Assembly: GCA_036373915.1 (NCBI GenBank)
Contig: DASUUU010000135.1
Coordinates: forward strand, 8,064 to 72,063
DNA length: 64,000 nucleotides
Source of the DNA: JASLBX01 sp036373915
GTDB taxonomy: Bacteria > Actinomycetota > Actinomycetes > Jiangellales > Jiangellaceae
Reading direction: 5' to 3'
In this document: piece after piece, positions 33,827-42,451 of the stretch
Layout: each line of letters starts with the position of its first letter
How positions within the stretch are numbered: the stretch's first letter is position 1
Translations under genes and position numbers: made by a program
The notes under the pieces: generated by a model
Told to the model about the DNA's origin: nothing
The model's input: the letters and a program-made list of their open reading frames with translations, nothing else
Database searches by the model: none

Positions 33827-35618
33827 TCGCCCGAGCCTCCAGGCGCGCAAGTTCCTCGTCTGCAACGCTCGGGTCGAGCTTGGTGAACACCGGCTTGGGC
33901 GGCTCAACAGGGGTGCCGGGAACGACGGGGGTGTGCTGCCAGCTACCGGCGCCCCGATCGTGGTCCAGCATCAGCACCGGGTATCCAGGCCCACCGTCCA
34001 AGTCGTCCACCTCGCGGATGGCAGGGCGGTCCGACCAGCGTCCGGTCCCGCCCAGCACCTCGTGGACCTGCTGCGCCGAATGCGGCAGGAACGGCGAGAG
34101 GAGCGTGTTGCAGTCGACGGCCGCCTGCGCCGCCACGTGGAGCACGGTGCGCATGCGGTCGGGGTCGCTGTTCTTGAGCTTCCAGGGCTCCTGCTGCGAC
34201 AGGTAGGTGTTGGCCTCGCCGACGACTCGCATCGCCTCCTGGATGGCGGCCTTCTGCCGGTGCCGGCCGATCAGGCCGCCAATCGTGGCGAAGGCATCCT
34301 GCGTCGTGGCCAGCAGGGACCGGTCAGCGTCGGTCAGTTCGCCGGCCGCCGGGATCGAGCCGACGTTCTTGGCGATCATCGACGCCGTCCGGTTGACCAG
34401 GTTGCCCCATCCCGCAACCAGCTCGTCGTTGTTGCGCCGGACGAACTCGGCCCAGGTGAAGTCGGTGTCCTGAGTCTCCGGCCCCGCCACGGCGATGAAG
34501 TAGCGCAGCGCATCCGGGTCGTACCGGGACAGGAAGTCGTTGACGTAGATCACGACGCCGCGAGACGACGAGAACTTGCGGCCCTCCATGGTAAGGAACT
34601 CGCTCGAGACGACCTCGGTTGGCAGCTCGAGCGTCCCGTACTTGCCCGGCTGGCCGCCGCGGGAGCCACGACCGTCGTAGCCGAGCAGCTCGGCCGGCCA
34701 GATCTGGGCATGGAAGGTGATGTTGTCCTTGCCCATGAAGTAGTACGAGCGGGCCTCCGGGTTGGTCCACCAGGCGCGCCAGGCGTCGTCGTCGCCGGAC
34801 CGCCGGGCCCACTCGATCGAGGCGGACAGGTAACCGATGACCGCGTCGAACCACACGTACAGCCGCTTGTTGGCGTTGTCCTCCCAGCCGGGCAGCGGCA
34901 CCGGCACACCCCAGTCGATGTCGCGGGTCATCGCCCGCGGACGCACGTCGTCGAGCAGGTTGAGGCTGAACTTGAGCACGTTCGGCCGCCAGTCGGTGCG
35001 CGCCTGCAACCACTGCCCCAGCGTGTCGGCTAGCGCCGGCAGGTCCAGGAAGAAATGCTCGGTCTCGACGAATCTGGGCGTTTCGCCGTTGATGCGGCTG
35101 CGCGGGTTCTTCAGGTCGGTCGGATCGAGCTGGTTTCCGCAGTTGTCGCACTGGTCGCCGCGTGCGCCGTCGTAGCCGCAAATGGGGCACGTGCCCTCGA
35201 TGAACCTGTCGGGCAGGGTCCGTCCGGTCGACGGCGAGATAGCACCCATGGTGGTCTTCTCGACCATGTACCCGTTGCGGTAGAGGGTCTTGAACATCTC
35301 CTGGGCAACGGCGTAGTGGTTGCGTGTGGTGGTGCGGGTGAACAGGTCGTACGACAGCCCGAGGTCATGAAGATCCTGGACGATGACCCGGTTGTAGCGG
35401 TCGGCGAGTTCGCGTGGGCTGACACCCTCCTGTTCGGCCAGGACGAGGATGGGCGTGCCGTGTTCGTCCGTCCCGCTGACCATGAGCACATCGTGACCCG
35501 ACATCCGCATGTACCGGCTGAACACGTCGGAGGGGACGCCGAAACCGGATACGTGGCCGATGTGGCGGGGCCCGTTGGTATAGGGCCAGGCCACGGCCGT
35601 TAGCACGTGACGAGTCAT
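33819..35618 (-). CDS. metG: Methionyl-tRNA synthetase
   Basis: The product is 599 aa, class I. It starts MTRHVLTAVAWPYTNGPRHI; the HIGH motif is in HIGHVSG, a zinc knuckle in CPICGYDGARGDQCDNCGNQ, the KMSKS counterpart is KFSSSRG (about residue 347), and the anticodon-binding helical domain follows. There is no C-terminal EMAP-like extension. It charges tRNA-Met. It is first of the metG-tatD-rpfB-rsmA run. The upstream 432-bp gap carries the largest copy of the palindromic repeat family. Confidence 0.96.
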   Translation of the reverse strand: MTRHVLTAVAWPYTNGPRHIGHVSGFGVPSDVFSRYMRMSGHDVLMVSGTDEHGTPILVLAEQEGVSPRELADRYNRVIVQDLHDLGLSYDLFTRTTTRNHYAVAQEMFKTLYRNGYMVEKTTMGAISPSTGRTLPDRFIEGTCPICGYDGARGDQCDNCGNQLDPTDLKNPRSRINGETPRFVETEHFFLDLPALADTLGQWLQARTDWRPNVLKFSLNLLDDVRPRAMTRDIDWGVPVPLPGWEDNANKRLYVWFDAVIGYLSASIEWARRSGDDDAWRAWWTNPEARSYYFMGKDNITFHAQIWPAELLGYDGRGSRGGQPGKYGTLELPTEVVSSEFLTMEGRKFSSSRGVVIYVNDFLSRYDPDALRYFIAVAGPETQDTDFTWAEFVRRNNDELVAGWGNLVNRTASMIAKNVGSIPAAGELTDADRSLLATTQDAFATIGGLIGRHRQKAAIQEAMRVVGEANTYLSQQEPWKLKNSDPDRMRTVLHVAAQAAVDCNTLLSPFLPHSAQQVHEVLGGTGRWSDRPAIREVDDLDGGPGYPVLMLDHDRGAGSWQHTPVVPGTPVEPPKPVFTKLDPSVADEELARLEARANE

Positions 35619-35713
35619 GGTCCCCGATCGTAGAGGGAGCGGGGACGTCCGTCCCACTCGGTTACCGGTCCACTGCGAGTGCTCGGCCGTCTCGGGAGCG
35701 ACCGCCCCGCCGC

Positions 35714-35952
35714 TTTGCAGTGCACACCGATAGGAAGCACCGCCGCTCTGCTATGCACACCGAACCGCTTTGCAATGCACACCAAGAGGAAGCGCTTCGC
35801 GCCGTGATGCGACCGAGCGCCAACGTGGCCCACGAATCCGGCACCGTAGGCCCTTCAGCGGCAAGATGCGCCGGGGTTCGGGTGCGAAGTTGGCCGCGGC
35901 CGGGCAGGAGCCGATTGAGAAGAAGGCGCTTCCTCTTGGTGTGCATTGCAAA
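35714..35952. repeat. TTTGCAATGCACACC-family repeat cluster with perfect 27-bp facing arms
   Basis: Copies: TTTGCAGTGCACACCGATAG (35714), a truncated TGCTATGCACACC (35749) and a full arm at 35769-35795. An inverted arm at 35926-35952 is the exact 27-base complement of the full one. The 184-bp unit between the outer ends of the perfect arms resembles a small non-coding element with terminal inverted repeats. I see no target-site duplication that I can define and no coding potential inside. This fills most of the 432-bp gap 35619-36050. Confidence 0.88.
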
Positions 35953-35968
35953 CGTGCCGGAAGCAGGT

Positions 35969-36032
35969 GGGCAGGTCGCCAGACTCCGGCTCGCCGCAGA
36001 GTAGGCAGGCCGCCAGACTCCGGCTTGCGCAG
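35969..36032. repeat. Two imperfect direct repeats of about 28 bp
   Basis: GGGCAGGTCGCCAGACTCCG with GCTCGCC (from 35969) and AGGCAGGCCGCCAGACTCCG with GCTTGCG (from 36004) are adjacent direct copies. They lie between the palindromic element and the rsmI stop. No function is visible. Confidence 0.6.
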
Positions 36033-36050
36033 GCGTGCGGCAGCCGCGGG

Positions 36051-36902
36051 CTACGGCTCGCGCTGTGAGCCCACGACAGCGTTGTAGACCTCACGCCTTG
36101 ATAGCCCTGACTCCCGCGCCACGTCTGCGACCGCCTGCTTGCGGGATACGCCGGCGGACTCACGCTCTGCGACAAGAGCGACCGCGTGCTCGACTGTCAC
36201 CTGAGCCGGCGACGCCCCGGCCACCACGATGGTGATCTCGCCGAGCACGTCTCCTGCCGCCGCCCACTCGACCAGCTCACCGAGCGATCCGCGTCGCACC
36301 TGCTCGTGGGTCTTGGTCAGCTCCCGGCAGATCGCGGCTCGCCGGTCCTTCCCGAACGCCTCGGCCAGCGCCGCGAGCATCGCCGGCAACCGGTGGCGAG
36401 ACTCGAAGAACACCATCGTCCGCTCTTCGCCGGCAAGGGCCGCCAGCCGTCGTGACCGCTCGCCGGCCTTGCGCGGCAGGAAACCCTCGAAGCAGAACCG
36501 GTCGACCGGCAGCCCGCTCACCGCCAGGGCGGTCAGTACGGCCGACGGTCCGGGGACGGCCGTCACTCTCACCCCTGCCCCGACTGCTGCCGAGACCAGT
36601 CGGTAGCCCGGATCCGAAACGGACGGCATGCCGGCGTCGGTCACGAGCACCACTCGGGAACCACCCATCAGAGCGTCCAGCAGTTCGGGCGTCCGGGCCA
36701 GTTCGTTGCCCTCGAAGTACGACACGACGCGGCCACCGATCTCGACGTCGAGGGCGGCTGCCAGCCGCCGCAGCCGCCGCGTGTCTTCGGCCGCCACGAT
36801 GTCGGCCGACGACAGTTCGCGTCGCAGTCGGGCAGACGCGTCGTCCACGTCACCGATGGGCGTTCCGGCGAGGACGAGCAGGCCGTTCGACGGAGTGGTC
36901 AC
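36051..36902 (-). CDS. rsmI: 16S rRNA (cytidine-1402 2'-O) methyltransferase
   Basis: The product is 283 aa of the tetrapyrrole-methylase-like fold. Family blocks: LLVLAGTPIGDVDDAS at the start, VAEDTRRLRRL, TDAGMPSVSDPGYRLV, VPGPSAVLTALAVSGLP and GFLPRKAGERSRRL. It methylates C1402 in the decoding centre of 16S rRNA using SAM. It is divergent from the protein mannosyltransferase gene with 27 bp between starts, a conserved pairing in actinobacteria. Confidence 0.95.
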   Translation of the reverse strand: MTTPSNGLLVLAGTPIGDVDDASARLRRELSSADIVAAEDTRRLRRLAAALDVEIGGRVVSYFEGNELARTPELLDALMGGSRVVLVTDAGMPSVSDPGYRLVSAAVGAGVRVTAVPGPSAVLTALAVSGLPVDRFCFEGFLPRKAGERSRRLAALAGEERTMVFFESRHRLPAMLAALAEAFGKDRRAAICRELTKTHEQVRRGSLGELVEWAAAGDVLGEITIVVAGASPAQVTVEHAVALVAERESAGVSRKQAVADVARESGLSRREVYNAVVGSQREP

Positions 36903-36929
36903 CTTCCCATCCTGGCAGTCCGTCCTAGG

Positions 36930-38549
36930 ATGTCGCGGGTGAGCCGCAGCGCCGACACGATGGTCCGGGAGAGGCGGTTGCCGCCTGCCTCGGACCCGGA
37001 GGCGGCGCGCCGCGAAGCCCTTCAGGAACGCCTCGTCCGCCCGATGCCGGGCGATCGCCTGTTGGGCTGGACCGCGACGCTGTTCGTCGGCGCGGTCGCC
37101 GCCGTGCTGCGCCTCGTCGAGCTGGGGCGGCCGAACCGGCTGGTGTTCGACGAGACGTACTACGCCAAGGACGCGTTCGCGCTACTGAGATTCGGCGATT
37201 CGCGAAGCTTCGTCGAAGGCGCCGACGAGATGATCATCGCCGGCAACCTGAACATCTTCACCGACGAGCCGTCTTTCGTCGTACATCCGCCGGCGGGCAA
37301 GTGGCTGATCGCCGGCGGAATCCAGCTGCTCGGCATGGAGCCCACGGGCTGGCGCCTGGCCTCCGCGCTCGCGGGCGTGGTTACCGCGATGCTTGTCGTC
37401 CGGGCGGGCCGCCGCCTGTTCCGGTCCACGTTGCTGGGCGCGCTGGCCGGCCTGCTGCTCGCGATCGACGGGTTGGCGATCGCGACGAGCCGGATAGCGC
37501 TCCTCGACGGAATCCTGGCCATGTTCATCGTGGCCGCATTCGCCTGCCTGCTGGTCGATCGCGACTATGCGCGCCGCAGGTACGCCAGATGGTCGGCCAA
37601 CCTGCCCGTCGGGTTCGACCGGGCCGAGCTCGGTCCGTTGCTCGCCTGGCGGCCGTGGCGGATAGCCGCAGCGGTGCTGCTCGGGCTGGCCTGTGCGACC
37701 AAGTGGAGCGGCGCATACGCACTGATGGTGTTCGGCATTCTCACCGTCGTGTGGGAGATCGGCGCGCGCAAGGCCGCCGGCGCCCCGTCTCCGTGGGCTG
37801 GTGCCTTTCTCAAGGACGGACCCGTCGCGTTCCTCACGATGGTTCCGATCGCGATCGGGACCTACGTCGCGACCTGGTGGGGCTGGATCGTCGGCGACAA
37901 CGGCCATAGCCGTTACTGGGCGGAGAGCAATCCGGCGTCCGGCACCGGAGCCCTCCTGCCGGACTGGGTCCGCAGTTTCTGGCACTACCACGCTGAGATA
38001 CTGGGATCCCACCAGAACATCACCGACGACCATCCATACGAATCGCATGCCTCGGGATGGCTGCTGCTCCTGCGGCCCGTGCTGTTCGACTACGAGAGCA
38101 TCGAACGCGGCGAACAGGGCTGCGAGGTCAGCGAGTGCAGCCAGGCGATGCTGGCGCTCGGCACTCCGCCCCTGTGGTGGGGCGGTTGTGTCGCGCTGCT
38201 CGTGTGCCTGTGGATGTGGCTGGTCAAGCGCGATTGGCGGGCCGGCGCAATCCTAGCCGGGATGCTCGCCACCTGGGTGCCGTGGTTGTTCTTCACCGAA
38301 CGTACGACGTTCGCCTTCTACGCTGCCGCGATCGCGCCGTTCATAGTGCTCGCCGTGGCGTACGGCCTCGGGCTGGTGCTCGGGCCTCGAGATTCGTCAC
38401 CTGCGCGACATATGGTCGGAGCCGCGCTGGCCGGGGCGTACGTGCTGAGCACCGTTGCCCTGGCCGCCTGGTTCTATCCGATTCACGTCGACGAGGTCAT
38501 CCCACGGGATGCGTGGGAGGCCAGGATGTGGTTCAACCGGTGGATCTGA
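36930..38549 (+). CDS. Polyprenyl-phosphate-mannose:protein mannosyltransferase (GT39/PMT)
   Basis: The product is 539 aa with about 11 membrane spans. After the first span is the acidic catalytic pair in VFDETYYAKDAF (Asp74-Glu75), then VHPPAGKWLIAGG and a second periplasmic loop with FWHYHAEILGSH. The C-terminal half carries the last four spans (WWGGCVALLVCLWMWL onward). It transfers mannose from polyprenyl phosphate to Ser/Thr of proteins leaving through Sec. The ATG at 36930 is used; an ATG at 36960 is also possible. Confidence 0.92.
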   Translation: MSRVSRSADTMVRERRLPPASDPEAARREALQERLVRPMPGDRLLGWTATLFVGAVAAVLRLVELGRPNRLVFDETYYAKDAFALLRFGDSRSFVEGADEMIIAGNLNIFTDEPSFVVHPPAGKWLIAGGIQLLGMEPTGWRLASALAGVVTAMLVVRAGRRLFRSTLLGALAGLLLAIDGLAIATSRIALLDGILAMFIVAAFACLLVDRDYARRRYARWSANLPVGFDRAELGPLLAWRPWRIAAAVLLGLACATKWSGAYALMVFGILTVVWEIGARKAAGAPSPWAGAFLKDGPVAFLTMVPIAIGTYVATWWGWIVGDNGHSRYWAESNPASGTGALLPDWVRSFWHYHAEILGSHQNITDDHPYESHASGWLLLLRPVLFDYESIERGEQGCEVSECSQAMLALGTPPLWWGGCVALLVCLWMWLVKRDWRAGAILAGMLATWVPWLFFTERTTFAFYAAAIAPFIVLAVAYGLGLVLGPRDSSPARHMVGAALAGAYVLSTVALAAWFYPIHVDEVIPRDAWEARMWFNRWI

Positions 38550-38554
38550 GGGCC

Positions 38555-39136
38555 TTACGGGGTCAGCGCGTCGACAAGGAGCCAGCCGCCGAAGATGGCG
38601 AACAACGCGGCGGCACCGTAGCGGACGGCCCGCTCGGGTAGGCGCGTCCCGAGCTGGCGACCGATCACGATGGCGAGTGCGTCGGCCGCCACCATGCCGA
38701 GCGTCGAGCCGACCCAGACGCCGACCCAGCCATGTTGGGTGGCCAGCGTGATCGTCGCGAGCATCGTCTTGTCGCCCAGCTCGGCCAGGAAGAACGCGAC
38801 CCCGACGGTAAGGAAGGCCGAGCGGGCGTTGCGCTGCGCCCGCCGCCGCTCCTCGTCGGACAGCACGTCGCCCCGAAGCGTCCAGGCTGCGAACCCGAAG
38901 AACGCCAGGGCGGCGACGAGATTGACCCAGCGGGCAGGCAGCAGTTCGCTGAACCCGGCGCCGAGCGCCACCGATCCAAGATGGACGACCGTCGTCGCCG
39001 TGGTGATGGCCGCGATGACCGGCCAGGCGTGATAGCGGGTGGCGAACACCAAGGCCATGAGCTGAGACTTGTCGCCGAGCTCGGCCACGAATATGACGCC
39101 GAAGCTCAACCAGAACGCGGCCCATAGTTCGGCCAT
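38555..39136 (-). CDS. GDT1/UPF0016 (TMEM165-like) Mn2+/Ca2+ exporter
   Basis: The product is 193 aa with six membrane spans and two copies of the family motif E-x-G-D-[KR]-[ST]: VAELGDKSQLMALV and LAELGDKTMLATITL. Members such as MneA and Gdt1 export manganese or exchange calcium/manganese. The 5' leader contains a yybP-ykoY riboswitch, which senses Mn2+ and controls exporters of this kind, so sequence and regulation agree. The stop is 5 bp from the convergent mannosyltransferase stop. Confidence 0.93.
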   Translation of the reverse strand: MAELWAAFWLSFGVIFVAELGDKSQLMALVFATRYHAWPVIAAITTATTVVHLGSVALGAGFSELLPARWVNLVAALAFFGFAAWTLRGDVLSDEERRRAQRNARSAFLTVGVAFFLAELGDKTMLATITLATQHGWVGVWVGSTLGMVAADALAIVIGRQLGTRLPERAVRYGAAALFAIFGGWLLVDALTP

Positions 39137-39148
39137 CGACTGTTACCT

Positions 39149-39169
39149 CCCGATCCGCACCGGATCGGG
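39149..39169 (-). promoter_or_regulatory. Hairpin covering the ribosome-binding site of the Mn exporter gene
   Basis: CCCGATCCG-GTG-CGGATCGGG is a perfect 9-bp stem whose 3' strand runs into the Shine-Dalgarno GGGAGG, 8 nt before the ATG. When formed it would hide part of the ribosome site, suggesting that the riboswitch acts at translation at least in part. Confidence 0.65.
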
Positions 39170-39182
39170 GTAGGCGACACCT

Positions 39183-39312
39183 CGACCCGGCATGACTGCC
39201 TTGGGTCGAAGGTCTCGCCCGCCTGGCGTGCAGGCTGCCGGGCCGGACGATCCGCCGAGAGCGGCGGGCGTCAGTATGTCGACCGCGACATTGGGGGCTA
39301 CTCCCCTTCGCG
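39183..39312 (-). ncRNA. yybP-ykoY manganese riboswitch
   Basis: On the minus strand the leader holds the two conserved blocks of the class: GAAGGGGAGTAGCC at its 5' end (about 39296-39310) and GGCGGGCGAGACCTTCGACC at the 3' side (about 39205-39224). GTCGACATACTGACGCCCGC and a GC-rich arm lie between them. A strong hairpin CGACCC...GGGTCG (39183-39208) follows and overlaps the closing helix. The class binds Mn2+ and turns on exporters; here the next gene is a GDT1/UPF0016 exporter. Confidence 0.9.
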
Positions 39313-39401
39313 CAGTTCAGGCTACCCGCTCGACCACCATTTCCTGCTGGCGGCGGCGCCACGTGTGAGCAGCTTCACGCTGCCTGGCTTCGTGCTCCGC
39401 C

Positions 39402-40055
39402 TTAGGACCGGTCGCCTCGGGCAAGGTCCTTCAGGTCGTCGTCGTCGACGGCGAGGTTGCCGTAGGTTGGCTCGCCGGCGGTCTCGTAGGCAAGCTGAAC
39501 CGTGCCGTTGGAATAAGTGATCGATTCGATCAGGCGCAGCGCTGTGGGCATCGTCCCGTCGGCGAACACCTGCTTGCCACTGCCGAGGAGCACTGGGTAG
39601 ATCCACAGGTTGAAGCGGTCGACGAGGCCGAGGCGCAGCAGCGACTGAACCAGATCGAGACTGCCGATCACGTGGACTTCGTTGTGGCGCTCCTTGAGGC
39701 TGAGGACCGCATCGGCGAGGTTGCCAGAGACCAATGTCGAGCTCTGCCAGCCAAGCGGTCCGGCCATTGTTCGGCTGGCGACGTACTTAGGAACGCTGTT
39801 GAGCAGGCCGGTGAATGGAATCTCCTCCGGCGCGTTCGGCCAGTAGGCGGCAAAGATCTCGTAGGTCTTTCGGCCGAGTAGCAGTGCGTCCATCGGCTTT
39901 GCTTGCTCGAACATGGCACTGCCCGATTCGTGGTCGAGCAGCGGCGCCTGCCAACCTCCGTACCCGAATCCGCCGTCGCGGTCCTCATCGGGCTCGCCAG
40001 GCGCCTGTGCCACCCCGTCGAGCGTCAGGAACTCGGTCACGATGAGCTGGCCCAT
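39402..40055 (-). CDS. Dihydrofolate reductase-family (RibD C-terminal-like) protein
   Basis: The product is 217 aa. The N-terminus VTEFLTLDGVAQAPGEPDED and blocks DALLLGRKTYEIFAAYWPNA, LKERHNEVHVIGSLDLVQSL and PVLLGSGKQVF are those of the RibD_C/DHFR-like reductases of unknown substrate common in actinobacteria. NADPH binding is expected from the fold. The ATG is set by GGGAGA upstream. It stands alone between the Mn exporter leader and tRNA-Ala. Confidence 0.88.
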   Translation of the reverse strand: MGQLIVTEFLTLDGVAQAPGEPDEDRDGGFGYGGWQAPLLDHESGSAMFEQAKPMDALLLGRKTYEIFAAYWPNAPEEIPFTGLLNSVPKYVASRTMAGPLGWQSSTLVSGNLADAVLSLKERHNEVHVIGSLDLVQSLLRLGLVDRFNLWIYPVLLGSGKQVFADGTMPTALRLIESITYSNGTVQLAYETAGEPTYGNLAVDDDDLKDLARGDRS

Positions 40056-40159
40056 AATTGTCTCCCTCACTGGTGGTCGGCCTTCGATGTGTAGACCGAG
40101 CCGCCGTGCCAATGTCATCGGCGGTGCGCGAGGGCCGCCCAAACACACCACCAATGAGA

Positions 40160-40184
40160 ACGGCCGAACCTTGGGTTCGGCCGT
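40160..40184 (-). terminator. Terminator downstream of tRNA-Ala
   Basis: An 11-bp perfect stem (ACGGCCGAACC / GGTTCGGCCGT) with a 3-nt loop is followed on the minus strand by TTCTCATT. It lies 27 nt after the tRNA 3' end. Confidence 0.75.
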
Positions 40185-40210
40185 CGGGTATGTCTAAGAC
40201 ATCACAAATG

Positions 40211-40284
40211 TGGAGCTGAGGGGATTTGAACCCCTGACCCCCTCGATGCGAACGAGGTGCGCTACCGGACTGCGCCACAGCCCC
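40211..40284 (-). tRNA. tRNA-Ala (anticodon CGC)
   Basis: The 74-nt cloverleaf has a 7-bp acceptor GGGGCTG/CAGCTCC with one G-U pair, D-loop GCAGTCCGGTAGC, anticodon arm CCTCG-TTCGCAT-CGAGG giving CGC, and T-arm GGGGTTCAAATCCCC. Discriminator base is A; CCA is not encoded. Confidence 0.95.
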
Positions 40285-40344
40285 ATGGGACGACCCGCAG
40301 AACGATATCACCTGCACGACGCCGGTTCCGAATCCCGAAACGGC

Positions 40345-41232
40345 TCAGCCGCCCACGGCCCGCCACTGTTCGGGAAGGTCGCCGTCCTCGGCCGGGCGGG
40401 CCGGCGGGAGGGCGATCGAACCGGCCGGGTTGAGCCGGCCCGACGTCCACGCCCCAGGGCTGGAAAGGTCGATCCTGCGAACCGCGGGCGTCTCGGCCTT
40501 GGCCTTGGTGAGGTACGTCGGCAGCGGAACTGGCACCGGCTGCCACGCGTTCGGGTCCGGCGGCTCGGCCGGCTCGGGTAGGTCGAGCACGGCGATGCGC
40601 TTGCCCGAGCTACTCATCGCCTCAGCGGATGCGCTCTCCTCCTCCGCTTCGGCTTGAGCCCTCGCCTGCGCCCTGCGCCGGGCGGCACGGCGAAGCCGGT
40701 CGAGACGGCGCGCCTGGACAACAGCGGCGCGGCGGGCAAGCACGAAGAATGCGCTCAACAGGACCGCTGGGACGGCGATGGCGACCGTCGGCAGCCGACC
40801 GGCCGCCATCGCCAGTGCCACCACGCCGAGCGCCAGCACGAGCAAGGTGAGCACCCGGCGCCGGCGGCGGGCCGCCACGGCGAACGAGGCCAGGTAGAAC
40901 TCGTGCAGGTCCGCTTCGTAATCCGCCGCGGGATCGTGACCTTCCTCTGGCTCGACATCGTCGGTGTACGACCCGTAGCCGCTCGCGTCCGGTGTCGCGT
41001 TCGATCTGCCGACCGCGGGGTCCGGTAGGGACGGAACACTCGAGGCCGGCAGCATGGAATGGGTTGGAGCGCGCCGAGAGTGCGCCTGCCGCCGCTCCAG
41101 AACACGGACGCCGCGAGCCGCGTCTTCCTCGCGGGCGCGCTCGACTTCCTCGTTGCGGCGAATCCATCGCGGCACGAGAACAGAGGCCCAGCAGGCGACG
41201 ATCGCCGCGTAGATCAGGCCGCTGTAACTCAC
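40345..41232 (-). CDS. sepX: Divisome membrane protein SepX/GlpR
   Basis: The product is 295 aa. One membrane span at the extreme N-terminus (SGLIYAAIVACWASVLVPRW) is followed by a cytosolic charged region, then a pair of spans (about 122-165: RRVLTLLVLALGVVALAMAA...) and a long charged, Pro-rich tail. The product size, span layout and position near glp (moeA-like), moaC and galU match the actinobacterial proteins named SepX in streptomycetes and GlpR in corynebacteria, which work with the gephyrin-like Glp and FtsZ in division. I infer identity from layout and neighbours, as sequence motifs are few. Confidence 0.78.
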   Translation of the reverse strand: MSYSGLIYAAIVACWASVLVPRWIRRNEEVERAREEDAARGVRVLERRQAHSRRAPTHSMLPASSVPSLPDPAVGRSNATPDASGYGSYTDDVEPEEGHDPAADYEADLHEFYLASFAVAARRRRRVLTLLVLALGVVALAMAAGRLPTVAIAVPAVLLSAFFVLARRAAVVQARRLDRLRRAARRRAQARAQAEAEEESASAEAMSSSGKRIAVLDLPEPAEPPDPNAWQPVPVPLPTYLTKAKAETPAVRRIDLSSPGAWTSGRLNPAGSIALPPARPAEDGDLPEQWRAVGG

Positions 41233-41339
41233 GTCATATGACGCTACGGGCAGCAGCCCTGACCTCGGTGGATCCTTGCCGGTGTGTCGTCAGTAACGGG
41301 TGTGACGAGCGTGGCATCGTCGCGTGCGGCTGAGCGTGA

Positions 41340-41966
41340 TCATTCGGGCGCGAGTTGGGTGCCGCGTGACGCTCGCCAGCGTCGGACCAGGCCGTCCGGC
41401 ACCTCTTCAGCGGTGAGTGCGAACGAGATGTGGTCGCGCCAGCCCCCGTCGATGTGCAGGAACCGCTGCCGGATGCCCTCCTCACGGAACCCCAGCTTGT
41501 GCACCACGCGCAAGGATGCGTGGTTCTCGGGTCGGATGTTCACCTCGATGCGATGCAGCCCGACGGTGAAGAAGCAGTGGTCCACGGCGAGGGCAAGGGC
41601 CGTTGGCGTCACACCGCGGCCGGCCACGTCGCGGTCGACCCAGTACCCGGCGCTCCCCATCCGGGCTGACCCCCAGATGATGCTCGAGATCGTCATCTGA
41701 CCGGCGAGCCGTCCCTCGTACGTCACGACCCACGGCAGCGCCTCGCCGGCCCGGGCCTGGGCGTTGTAGCGGCGAACCATCTGCCGGAAGGAGCTGGCCG
41801 ATCGCACACCCGGCAACGGCGCGGTGGGCTCCCACGGGCGCAGCCACTCATAGTTACGCTGGCGGACCTCCACCCAAGCGCGGGCGTCCCGGTACCTCAG
41901 CGGCTGCAGCACCACTGGCCCATCCGCCAGGTGGACAGGCCAATCGAGGCGTTCGATGCCGTTCAG
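41340..41966 (-). CDS. GNAT N-acetyltransferase, RimJ-like, probable CTG start
   Basis: The product is 208 aa with the GNAT fold: GPVVLQPLRYRDARAW as first strand, YWVDRDVAGRGVTPTALALA as the acetyl-CoA loop (R/Q-x-x-G-x-G/A type), and HRIEVNIRPENHASLRVVHK. RimJ/RimL relatives acetylate ribosomal protein N-termini; the target here is unknown. No ATG, GTG or TTG precedes the conserved start except two GTGs (41915, 41912) that would remove the first strand. A CTG at 41966 has GGAGG six bases upstream and overlaps the moaB stop as CTGA, so I use it. The next gene downstream is sepX. Confidence 0.8.
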   Translation of the reverse strand: MNGIERLDWPVHLADGPVVLQPLRYRDARAWVEVRQRNYEWLRPWEPTAPLPGVRSASSFRQMVRRYNAQARAGEALPWVVTYEGRLAGQMTISSIIWGSARMGSAGYWVDRDVAGRGVTPTALALAVDHCFFTVGLHRIEVNIRPENHASLRVVHKLGFREEGIRQRFLHIDGGWRDHISFALTAEEVPDGLVRRWRASRGTQLAPE

Positions 41967-42433
41967 TGGTCACCTCCCCGCAGCTGGTCGACCGCGTGAG
42001 CCAGCACGGAACTTACGACGGCCATACCGTCCTTGGCGCCGCCGGGAGACCCGGGCAGGTTCACGATAAAAGTACGCTGTGCCGCGCCGGCAACGCCACG
42101 CGACAGTGCCGCGGTAGGCACGCCCGCGGCAATGCCGTTGGCTCGAATCGCCTCGGAAATCCCCGGCACTTCCCGTTCGATCACCCGCCGGGTCATTTCC
42201 GGTGTGAGGTCTCGCGGCCCGAGGCCGGTTCCACCTGTCGTGACGATGACGTCGTAGCCGTCCGCGATACCGCTTCGAAGTGCATCCTCGACCGGGTCGC
42301 CGTCCGGCACCACCTTGGGGCCGTCGACCTGAGCGCCCAGCTCGCGCAGTGCCGCCACGAGAATCGGGCCGCCACGGTCTACGTAGACTCCGTTGGCCGC
42401 CCGGGTGGACACCGTCACGACGAGTGCGCGCAT
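41963..42433 (-). CDS. moaB: Molybdopterin adenylyltransferase-family protein MoaB/MogA
   Basis: The product is 156 aa. It has VTVSTRAANGVYVDRGGPIL at the N-terminus, VTTGGTGLGPRDLTPEMTRR (molybdopterin and phosphate loop) and FIVNLPGSPGGAKDG. MogA-type enzymes adenylate molybdopterin before metal insertion. It stands between moaC and the RimJ-like gene, whose CTG start it overlaps. Adjacent glp/moeA would catalyse metal insertion, or serve in division instead. Confidence 0.92.
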   Translation of the reverse strand: MRALVVTVSTRAANGVYVDRGGPILVAALRELGAQVDGPKVVPDGDPVEDALRSGIADGYDVIVTTGGTGLGPRDLTPEMTRRVIEREVPGISEAIRANGIAAGVPTAALSRGVAGAAQRTFIVNLPGSPGGAKDGMAVVSSVLAHAVDQLRGGDH

Positions 42434-42451
42434 AACTCAACCGACCCCTTG

